33,450 bases of DNA, taken from NCBI GenBank assembly GCA_029260755.1, contig JAJDCQ010000009.1, positions 1 through 33,450 on the forward strand, in the 5' to 3' direction. The stretch comes from Planctomycetota bacterium. Lineage in GTDB: Bacteria > Planctomycetota > J058 > JAJDCQ01. Positions 10,118 through 19,100 of the stretch are shown here, in pieces; the first letter of the stretch is position 1, and each line of letters opens with the position of its first letter. A model generated the notes under the pieces. It was not told the DNA's origin and ran no database searches. It was given only the letters and a program-made list of their open reading frames with translations. The position numbers and the translations under genes were made by a program.

Positions 10118-13100
10118 ATGGCCGACGAGGCCGCCACTTCGCTGATCGGGAGCTACGTCGGCGGCTGCCGCGTCGACGACCTCCTCGGGCGCGGAAGCAT
10201 GGGCGAGGTCTATCTCGCCCACCAGCTCCGGCTCGCCCGCCCCGTCGCCCTCAAGGTGCTGCCGACCGACCTCGCGAAGAACCGCGAGTATCGCGACCGG
10301 TTCATCCTCGAGGCCCGGACGGCCGCGCGCATCGACCATCCCAACGTCGTCACGATTCACGACGCGGGCGAGGAGGACGAGCGCCTCTACCTCGTCCTCC
10401 AGCTCGTCCGCGGCGGCGACCTCGCCGACTTCGCCGGCGAGTCGACCCTCGCCCCCGAGGACGTCGCCCGGGTCGGGCTGGCCGTCAGCCGCGCCCTCGC
10501 CGCCGCGTGGGCGGAGGGCATCGTCCACCTCGACGTGAAGCCGCAGAACGTCCTCCGGATCCCCGACGGCGAGTGGAAGCTCTCCGACTTCGGGATCGCG
10601 CGGTTCGTTCGCGAGAGCGGCGACCCCGACCTCGACGCGCCCGACTGGGGCGTCGCCGGGAGCCCGCCGTTCATGCCGCCGGAGCAGTGGGAGGGCACCG
10701 ACCTCGACGGTCGGACCGACCTCTACGCCCTCGGGATCATGCTCTACCGGATCGCGGCCGGCCGCTACCCGTTCGAGCTGCCCGACGAGCCGACGATGCG
10801 CGACTGGTACGCCGCGCACGCCGAGGCGAGGCCCTACCGGCTGCGGAGCGTCGCGCCGGCGGTGCCGAGCGCCCTCTCGAAGCTCATCGAGCGTCTCCTC
10901 GAGAAGGACCCGGCCCGACGCCCGGCATCGGCCGCGGTCGTCGCCGACGCCCTCGCCGAGATCCTCCGCGAGGCCGGCGCCGGGACGCGCCCGCGCGCCG
11001 CGCCCGCTCCGGGGCGGTCGGCCGAAGAGGACCGCGCCGCGGCGCCGGCGACGCCCGACGAGGCGACGATCGCCCTGCCCGGGTCGTCCCGCCCGGCCGA
11101 CGCGATCTCGACGGCGCGCACCCTCTCCCTCGAGGCCGATCCGGCCGACAGCGCCCAGGGCGACCCGGGCGCGAGCGCGTCGTCGCCGGAGCTGCACGCC
11201 TTCACCCCGTCCGCCCGCCTCGCGCCGCTCGCCGGCCGCGAGGCCGACCGCCGCGCCATGGCCGACGCCGCCGTCGACGCGAAGAGCCGCGTCGGCCGCG
11301 TCTTCATCCTGACCGGGCCGCGCGGCGTCGGTCGGAGCCGGTTGCTCCTCGAGGGGTGCGGCGCCGCCGCGTCGGCGAGCTGTCGGGTGCTGCGGAGCCG
11401 CGCCCGCAGCCTGCGCCCGTTGATCGTCGTGCGCGACATCCTCCGGCGCCTCTTCCGGGTCGACGTCGAGGCGCCGGTCGAGAAGCTGCGCGAGCGTCTT
11501 CGCGTCGGGATCGCGCGAGCCGCCGGCGAGGACGGGATCGCCGTCGCGCGCGGCGTCCTCGAGCCGTTCCTCCTCGACGAGGCCGGCGACGCGGACACCT
11601 CGCTCGACCTCCCGACCGGTCTGCCGCCCTCGTTCCTCGCGCAGCTCGTGAAGAACCGCGCCCGGCCCGAGCGACCGCTCTTCGTCGCCGTCGACGATGC
11701 CGACCGCGCCGACCGATCGACGGTCGAGTTCCTCGCCGCCCTCGCCGGCTCGACCGAGAGCGCGCCGATCGTCCTCGCCGTGACGACGCGCTCGGGCCAG
11801 GCGGCCGACGAGGTGCTCGCCTACCTCGCCGCGCGCGCCGAGGTCGACCTGCGCACCCTCGCGCCGCTGGCGTCCGAGCCGCTCCTGGAGGTGGCCCGCC
11901 ACGCCCTCGGCGCCGAGCCCGTCCTCCCCGACGCGCTCGCCCGGGCGCTCGCCGAGCCCGCCGGCGGACTGCCGAAGGTGGTCGTCGGGGCCGCGCGGGA
12001 GGCCCGCCGCCGCGGCGCCCTCACCCTCTCCGAGCCCGGCGGCGGCCCCCCGACGGGCTCGGTCGACGAGCTCCGTCGCCTGGCCGGGAAGATCGCCGCG
12101 CAGCTCGGCGCCCCGCCGCAGACGCTCGGCGAGCGGCTCGCCACGAGCATCCGCGCGCGCCGGATCGAGCCTGCATCCGACGCCGCGCCGCCGCCGTCGC
12201 GCGGCGCGCTCCGGCGGGTCGAGCGCCTCCTCGCCCGTGGGCTGCGGCTTCGGAGCTTCCACGACTACGAGGGCGCCAAGGCCGAGATCGACGCCGCCCT
12301 CTCTCAGCTCCCCGACGGCGCTGCGGCCGCGGTCGAGGCGCGCGTTCGCCTCGAGCTCGCGCGGACGCTGCGGCAGGCGGGTCAGGGGCTCGAGGTCGCG
12401 AGCAAGCTCGCCGAGCGCGCGGGCGAGCTCGCCGCCGAGGCCGGCGACGCGCCGGGCCGGGTCGCCGCCGCCGTCGAGCGCGGCCTCGCCCTCTACCTCC
12501 TCCGGCGCTACGAGGAGTCGCTCGCCGCCCTCGACGCGGCCGACGGACCCTTGCGCGAGCTCGCCGTCGATCCCGACGCCGACGCCGACGCCGGCGCCGC
12601 GCCCGACCTGGCCGACCCCGAGCAGCGTCGCCGCGCCGTCCTTCGGGCCGAGCACGCCCACGCCCGCGGCCTCTCGCTCGCGCGCCTCGGCGGCGACGAG
12701 CGGGCTCGCGCGGCGACCGAAGCCTTCGAGGACGCGTTCCGCGACGCGAGCGCCGCCGGCGACCAGGGCCTCTACGCGCGGATCTGCCAGAGCGCCGGCG
12801 AGGCGATCCGGCGCCTCGGCGACCTCGACGACGCCGAGCGCCTCCTCCGCCTCTCGGTCCGCTACAAGGAGCGGACGGGCGACCTGCCCGGCCTGGCGAC
12901 CGCCTACGGCGGACTCGCGCGCCTCGCCCGCGAGCGCGGCCAGAACGAGCGCGCGATCCGTCGCTACGAGCGCGATCTGTCGATCTCGCGCAAGATCGGC
13001 GACCACCGCGGCGCCGGCGTCGCCGCGAACTGTCTCGGCGAGATCCTCGAGGAGCGCTTCCTGGAGACCGGCGACGAGCTGGCCTTCTCCGCGGCCGAGG

Positions 13101-13342
13101 AGGCCTTCGAGCAGGGGCGCGTCTGCGCGCGGCGCTCCCGGAACGCGCTCGACGCGGCGATCAACGACTTCTACCGCGGGCGGTTCCTGTGCCGGGCCGG
13201 CGGCCCCGGGCGTCGCGACGAAGGGCTCGCGACGCTGACGCGGAGCCTCGAGAGCTTCGTCCGCCAGGACGCTCCGAGCCTCGCGGCCAAGGTCGAGGCG
13301 GCCATCGAGGCCGCCCGCGACGAGAGCGATCGCGGCCCGTGA
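10118..13342 (+). CDS. Ser/Thr protein kinase fused to AAA-like NTPase and TPR domains
   Basis: This is a 1,074-residue cytoplasmic-looking kinase. The kinase domain (about 10-280) has glycine loop GRGSMG, ATP lysine K46, DFG (157-159) and catalytic Asp139. The usual HRD is HLD (137-139), so it is a non-RD kinase, and APE reads PPE. A low-complexity linker follows, then an AAA_16-like NTPase region (about 372-650) with a Walker A-like GPRGVGRS whose usual Lys is Arg, and a Walker B-like LFVAVDDAD. The last 350 residues are TPR-like helical repeats. The layout recalls kinase-STAND-TPR signalling proteins. The start is ATG at 10118; earlier in-frame ATGs would add residues unlike the family. 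It overlaps the next kinase gene by GTGA. The altered Walker Lys makes NTP hydrolysis uncertain. Confidence 0.9.
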   Translation: MADEAATSLIGSYVGGCRVDDLLGRGSMGEVYLAHQLRLARPVALKVLPTDLAKNREYRDRFILEARTAARIDHPNVVTIHDAGEEDERLYLVLQLVRGGDLADFAGESTLAPEDVARVGLAVSRALAAAWAEGIVHLDVKPQNVLRIPDGEWKLSDFGIARFVRESGDPDLDAPDWGVAGSPPFMPPEQWEGTDLDGRTDLYALGIMLYRIAAGRYPFELPDEPTMRDWYAAHAEARPYRLRSVAPAVPSALSKLIERLLEKDPARRPASAAVVADALAEILREAGAGTRPRAAPAPGRSAEEDRAAAPATPDEATIALPGSSRPADAISTARTLSLEADPADSAQGDPGASASSPELHAFTPSARLAPLAGREADRRAMADAAVDAKSRVGRVFILTGPRGVGRSRLLLEGCGAAASASCRVLRSRARSLRPLIVVRDILRRLFRVDVEAPVEKLRERLRVGIARAAGEDGIAVARGVLEPFLLDEAGDADTSLDLPTGLPPSFLAQLVKNRARPERPLFVAVDDADRADRSTVEFLAALAGSTESAPIVLAVTTRSGQAADEVLAYLAARAEVDLRTLAPLASEPLLEVARHALGAEPVLPDALARALAEPAGGLPKVVVGAAREARRRGALTLSEPGGGPPTGSVDELRRLAGKIAAQLGAPPQTLGERLATSIRARRIEPASDAAPPPSRGALRRVERLLARGLRLRSFHDYEGAKAEIDAALSQLPDGAAAAVEARVRLELARTLRQAGQGLEVASKLAERAGELAAEAGDAPGRVAAAVERGLALYLLRRYEESLAALDAADGPLRELAVDPDADADAGAAPDLADPEQRRRAVLRAEHAHARGLSLARLGGDERARAATEAFEDAFRDASAAGDQGLYARICQSAGEAIRRLGDLDDAERLLRLSVRYKERTGDLPGLATAYGGLARLARERGQNERAIRRYERDLSISRKIGDHRGAGVAANCLGEILEERFLETGDELAFSAAEEAFEQGRVCARRSRNALDAAINDFYRGRFLCRAGGPGRRDEGLATLTRSLESFVRQDAPSLAAKVEAAIEAARDESDRGP

Positions 13343-16080
13343 TCTCGGCGTCGGGAGCGGGACCGCGCCCGGGCCACCGCGTCGGTCCGTACGTCCTCGA
13401 GCGCCAGATCGGCCGCGGCGGGATGGGCGCCGTCTTCGAGGGGCGGCACGTCGAGACCGGCGCCCGCCACGCGGTGAAGGTGCTGAGCGTCCCGGCGAGC
13501 GCCGATCCGGTCAAGGCGACGGCCCGCTTCCGGCGCGAGGCGGAGGTGCTCGCCCGGCTGGCGTCGCATCCGAACCTGGTGCCGCTCCACGCGGCCGGCC
13601 TCGAGGGCCGGTTCCCGTGGTGCTCGATGGAGCTCGTCGTCGGACGATCGCTCGCCGAGATCCTCGACGAGGGACCGCTTCCGGTGTCCGAGGCCGTCGC
13701 GCTCATCGCGGCCGTCGCCCGCGCCGTCGAGACGATCCACGCCCAGGGGGTCGTCCATCGCGACATCAAGCCCGGCAACGTGATCGTCACGCCCGACGGC
13801 ACACCGCGTCTCGTCGACTTCGGGATCGCCTTCGACGTCTGGAGCGAGCAGCTCACCCGGACCGGCGAGTGTCCGGGGACGCCGGCGTTCATGGCGCCCG
13901 AGCAGCTCTCCTCGAGCAGCGAGATCGGACCGGCGACCGACGTCTACGGGCTCGGCGGACTGCTCTACGCCGCGTTGACGGGGCACGCCCCGCTCGAGGC
14001 GAGCACCCCGGCGGAGCTCTACACGCGGATCATCCGCGATGCCTCGGAGCCGCCCAGCCGGCTCCGTCGAGGGGTCCCGCCCGAGCTCGACGACGCGTGT
14101 CTCCAGGCGCTCGCCAAGGAGCCCGAGCGCCGCTACCCGTCCGCCGCCGCGTTCGCCGACGACCTCGAGCGGGCGCTCCGAGGGGAGGCGACCGAGGCGC
14201 GGCGGAGCGGCGGCTCGCGAGGTCGCTGGGCGCTGCTCGCCGGCGGGGCGGTCCTCGTGGCGGCCGCCGTGATCGGCGTGGCGTCGCGCGGCGCCTGGCG
14301 ACCGCCCCCGCCGAAGCAGCTCGCCGCGATCGAGCGGGCGCTCGGACGCGGCCCGCTCGGCCCGGGCGATCGCGATCGTCTCGGTGAGCTGCTCGTCCGC
14401 GACGACCTGCCGCCCGGGCTCGCCCGGCGGGCGCGGGTCGCCTCGCTCCTCGACCGGCTGGTCGAGGGCGACCCGGCGAGCGCGGAGCACCTCGAGGCCG
14501 CCCGGACCCTCGCCGCGGCGGTCCGGGATGGGTCGACGCTCGAGCGGGGACTCCTGCGGAAGGCGGCCGCCGTCCTTCACCGGGCCGGGCGTCACGGCGC
14601 CCTCAACGTCCTCCACCACGGCGCCGCGCCGGTCGAGCCGGTCGCTCTCGAGCACGCGACCGCGGTGGCGGAGGCGATCGCCGGCGGCGTCGCCGACGAC
14701 GATCCCCTCGTCCGGGCGCCGCTCGACGAGACGGCGCTCCGCGCCCTCCTCCGCGCCCCGCGGCTCGACGCGGCGACGCGCGGTCGCCTGCGGATCCGGC
14801 GCGCGACGCGGCGGATCGCGGCGGGCGCCGATGGCCGGGACGCCGCCCTCGCGGACCTCCTCGACGCCCTCGCCGACGACGAGGTCGCCCCGCACCGAGG
14901 CGAGCTCGGCGACGCCTTCGACGCGTGGCTCCTCGACCGGTTCGTCGAGGCGAACGTCGCGGGCGACCTCCCCCGGACGCGCCCGCTCGCCGATCTCATC
15001 GTCCTGACGCGCGCGCGCGCCCTGGTCGTTCCCGTCGAGCGGCTCGTCACCTACCAGCGCATGGTCGGCGTGGCGAACCTGGTCGACATCTTCGACCCGG
15101 TCACCAACGCGTCGGAGGCGGAGCTCGCCCTCGAGGCGGCCGCCGTTCTCAGCGTCGCGGGTTGCTGGTCGGTTCACATCAGCACCCGCAGGGACCTCGA
15201 ACGCGCCCTCGGCGATCGGCTCGTCGCCGTCGGCGACGCCGAGGCGGCGCGACCGGCCCGCGTCCGGAACGTCGCCCGGCTCGCCGTCGCCGCCGTGAAG
15301 CTCCGCGAGGTCGATCGCCCCCGCGCGCGGCGCTGGGCGCTCGCCGCCCTCGAGGCCGACCCCGGGAGCGTCCTGGCTCACGTCCTCGCGTTTCGCAACG
15401 ACCTCGAGCCCGACGGCTGGCCCAGGGCGAAGCTCCGGGATCGAGCCATCGAGCTCGACCGTGACACACCGCTCGAGCTCCGCGACCTCGAGTCGCTCGC
15501 GTACGGGCTCCCCGGGGACGACCCCGTCGAGAAGTCGGACCGAGTCCTCGAGACGCTCGCCCTGCTCGAGGAGGCGACCCCCCGGCTGCACGCGATCGTC
15601 GCCGCCGGCGGTCGGGCGCCGTGGGTGCACGCGCCCGAGCGACGGATCGCCTGGATCCTGAGCCGTCAGATCCTCGCGATCCACGAGTCGAACCTGCCGT
15701 GCTGCCTCCCCGGAGCGCTCGACGGCGCGGCGCTCGTTCGAGGGCTCGTCGAGGTCACGTCGCGACCGGGCTTCTTCATCGAGGAGATGACGACGACGCG
15801 TCCCCACGAGGAGCGCATCTATCCGCAGACGGTCCAGGCCCTCGTCGCTCGCCATCACGAGCGCCACGGTCGCTTCGACGCGGCGCTCGCCATCGTCGAC
15901 GAGGTGCTCGCCGACCTCGAGGGGGCGTCCCGGGGCGGGTCGTTGGACGTCCGACGGGACTTCCACGATGCGCACGTTCAGCGCGCCAGGATCCTCGATC
16001 GACTCGGGCGAAGCGAGGAGGCGGCCGCCGCGCGCGCGATCGCGGCGGCGCTCGGCGTCTCCGATGACGAGGGCGACTGA
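13339..16080 (+). CDS. membrane Ser/Thr protein kinase, LPCC-tail paralog 2
   Basis: This 913-residue kinase has GRGGMG (25-30), K47, HRDIKPGN (140-147), DFG (160-162) and APE near 186-188. A membrane helix at about 297-318 leads to a helical tail of about 590 residues. The tail aligns by eye with that of the kinase at 581-3433: AGGRAPW, LPCC (786-789) and HHERHGR occur in the same order near the C-terminus. The start is GTG at 13339 overlapping the TGA of the upstream kinase (GTGA), so the two are translationally coupled. No other start precedes the glycine loop in this frame without entering the upstream gene. Targets are unknown. Confidence 0.9.
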   Translation: MISASGAGPRPGHRVGPYVLERQIGRGGMGAVFEGRHVETGARHAVKVLSVPASADPVKATARFRREAEVLARLASHPNLVPLHAAGLEGRFPWCSMELVVGRSLAEILDEGPLPVSEAVALIAAVARAVETIHAQGVVHRDIKPGNVIVTPDGTPRLVDFGIAFDVWSEQLTRTGECPGTPAFMAPEQLSSSSEIGPATDVYGLGGLLYAALTGHAPLEASTPAELYTRIIRDASEPPSRLRRGVPPELDDACLQALAKEPERRYPSAAAFADDLERALRGEATEARRSGGSRGRWALLAGGAVLVAAAVIGVASRGAWRPPPPKQLAAIERALGRGPLGPGDRDRLGELLVRDDLPPGLARRARVASLLDRLVEGDPASAEHLEAARTLAAAVRDGSTLERGLLRKAAAVLHRAGRHGALNVLHHGAAPVEPVALEHATAVAEAIAGGVADDDPLVRAPLDETALRALLRAPRLDAATRGRLRIRRATRRIAAGADGRDAALADLLDALADDEVAPHRGELGDAFDAWLLDRFVEANVAGDLPRTRPLADLIVLTRARALVVPVERLVTYQRMVGVANLVDIFDPVTNASEAELALEAAAVLSVAGCWSVHISTRRDLERALGDRLVAVGDAEAARPARVRNVARLAVAAVKLREVDRPRARRWALAALEADPGSVLAHVLAFRNDLEPDGWPRAKLRDRAIELDRDTPLELRDLESLAYGLPGDDPVEKSDRVLETLALLEEATPRLHAIVAAGGRAPWVHAPERRIAWILSRQILAIHESNLPCCLPGALDGAALVRGLVEVTSRPGFFIEEMTTTRPHEERIYPQTVQALVARHHERHGRFDAALAIVDEVLADLEGASRGGSLDVRRDFHDAHVQRARILDRLGRSEEAAAARAIAAALGVSDDEGD

Positions 16081-16160
16081 CCTCGCCGCGGTCGCCTCTG
16101 GCCCGACCTCCGTCTTTGCGATAGGGTCGGCGCTCCGGCCCTCTCCAGGGAGCCCGTCCG

Positions 16161-19100
16161 GTGAGCCCGCCCCCCGAGCTGCCCCTGCCCGTCGCCGCGC
16201 TTCGGCGCCAGAGCGAGAACGCCAAGAGCGCTCGGGATCGCCACGATGGGGCCTATTTCGCGTGGGAGCTCTCGGTCAAGCTCGCGTTCGCGGCCGCCCC
16301 TCCCGAGGACGCGACGCCGTTCGGGCGGGCGCCGCTCGGCCGATGGGTCGGCGCGCTCCGTCTCCCCTCGAGTCGAATCGAGACGCCCGCTCTCCTCGAT
16401 CTCCACGGCCTCCTCACCGAGGTCGCGACCGGGAAGCGAAGCCACAAGCAGAGCGTCGCCCCGAGGACGCTGCTCGACGCCCTCGTCGGCTACCGCAACC
16501 GGGTCGTCGGTCACGGCTCGGTCCGCGCGGGCGCCTTCTACGACGACGCCGGAAGGGCGCTCCTCGACGGCCTCGACGCCGCGTGGGGCAGCTCGCTGTT
16601 CTTGCCCGCGGGCGCGCGGCTTCTCTTCTGCGAGTCCGCCGAGACCTCCGATGGCGACGGCGAGAGCGGGCGCGTCGCCCGGATCCTCGACCTCACCGGC
16701 GAGGCGCCGCGGGTCCTCGACCCCGCCGGGACTCCGGTCGGGCGCGACGGTCCGACCGAGCGCCAGCTCCATCTCCGCGAGGCCGACGGGACGTGGCGTT
16801 CGCTCCATCCGTGGGTGCTCCTCGTCCCGACGGACGCCCGCGAGAGGACGTACGTCTTCAACGGGATCGGTCGAACGCCCGAGTATCTCGACTACGCCTC
16901 GGGCGAGACGCTCCGGGGGCGGGCCCTCGAGACGGCGATGCCGGGAATCCGAGACGACCTTCGCGGGATCTTCGCGCCCGGTCCCCGCGCGGGGGCCGAG
17001 GCCGTCGCGACCGACGGCGCGACGGAGAGCTCGTTCGACGACGCCCTCTCCGATCCCGGCGACGATGACGAGGACGAGCGCCCCGACGGCTTCGGCGACT
17101 ACCGCCTCCTCGGCAAGCTCGGCGAGGGCGGCATGGGCGTCGTCTACCTCGCCCGGCAGGAGAGCCTCGGGCGACTGGTCGCGGTGAAGATGCTTCCGCC
17201 GGCCGCGGCGGACGACCCGATCGCCGTCGCGCGCTTCCGGCGCGAGGTCGCGGCCCTCTCCCGGTGCGATCACCCGAACGTCGTGAAGATCCTGGCGAGC
17301 GGCGCGGCGCGCGGCACCCACTACTACGCGATGGAGTACGTCGAGGGCGCGGACCTCGCCCGGCTCGCCCGCGCCCTGACGTCGGTCGGCGACCTCGACG
17401 CGGCGATCTCGAGCGCCTCGGGCGAGGTCCGGGCCGAGCGGAGCGAGGTCTTCGCGGACCTGCCCGCGGTGCCGCGCTCCGAGCCGACCGGCCCGACCGA
17501 GGGCGGCGACCGGTTCGTGGCTCTCGCCCGGCTCTTCCGCGACGCGGCTCGAGGCGTCCATCATCTGCACGAGGCGGGGATCATCCACCGCGACATCAAA
17601 CCGGGCAACGTGATGGTGACCGAGGACGGCGCCCGCGCCGTGGTGATGGACCTCGGGCTGGCGGCGCTCGCCGACGCGAGCCGGAGCCTGACGCGCGACG
17701 CGACGGGCGTCCTCGGGACGCTCCGCTATCTCGCGCCCGAGCAGCTCACCCGCGGCCGCTCCACCCACGACCGGCGGGTCGACGTCTACGCGCTCGGCGC
17801 CACCCTCTACGAGCTGCTGACGCTGCGGCCGATGCTCGCGGGCGACACCGAGGCGCGCCTCATCGAGCAGGTCGTGAACGCGCGCCCGCGGCCGGCTCGC
17901 GAGCTCGACCCGCGCGTGCCGACGGACCTCTCGACGATCGTCGCCAAGGCGACCGAGAAGGCGCCCGGCGACCGCTACGACTCGGCGATGGCCCTCGCCG
18001 ACGACCTCGATGCCTTCCTCGAGGGGCGGCCCATCGCGGCCCGGCCGCCGACCCTCGGGTATCTCCTGTGGCTGGCCGTGAAGCGCCGGAAGACGCTCAG
18101 CGCGACGGTCGCCGTGTTCATCCTCGTCCTCATCATCGCGACGGTCGCGTTCGTGAGCCGGCTCCGTTACGAGCGCGACCTCGCGACCGAGCAGCGGAAC
18201 TTCGCCCGGGATCAGCGGGCGCGCGCCGAGCGGGAGCGCGAGCGGGCCGAGCTCGAGCGGGCGCGCGCCGAGGAGCGCGAGGCGATCGCGCGCGGCTCGA
18301 TCCGGACGCTCGTCCACAAGGCGCGCGACCAGCTCGCGACCATCCCCGGCGGGGCGATTCGCGAGGCGCGCGAGGCGCTCCTCCTCGACGCCTACGACGG
18401 GCTGCGCCGCCTCCAGGAGCTCGAGGACGCCGACGCGGTCGTCTTCACCCTCGACGCATCCGAGGCGCACCGGCAGATCGCCGACCTCGCCCGCCTCGCC
18501 GGTCGGACCGAGGAGGCGATCGGGCATCTCCGGCGCGGCCTCGAGGTCTCCCGGGCGCTGGTGGCCGAGCGCCCCGACGACGACGCGGCCCTCGCCGACC
18601 TCGCCGTGTCGCTCGACCACTGGGGCACGTTCCTTCTCCAGCAGGGCGACCTCGAGACCGCCGGCGCGGCGCTCGTCGAGGCGGTCGCGATCTCGCGGCG
18701 CCGGCTCGCGGTCGACCCGGGCGACCTCGACCTGATGCGCGACCTGATCGTCCCGCTCCACTCCCTCGGCGCGCTCCGGGAGAAGGAGGGGCGCATCGTC
18801 GAGGCGATCGCCGTGTTCGAGGAGACGCTCGCCCTCGCGAAGCGTCGCGTCCCCGAGGAGCGGACCGAGCTCGTCGAGATCAGCCGGATCCGGGACGTCT
18901 TCCAGGCGCTCCTCATGCTCGGCGACTCCCACCAGACGGCCGGCCGGCTCGATCGGAGTCGGGCGTACTACGAGGAGGCGCTGGCCGAGGTCGAGGCGCA
19001 CCTCGCCGAGTTCCCCGGCCGGGCGCTCTTCCGGCGCGACGCGGCCGTCTGCCTCGAGAACCTGGGCGAGGTGATCGCCGATCAGGGCGACCTGACGACC

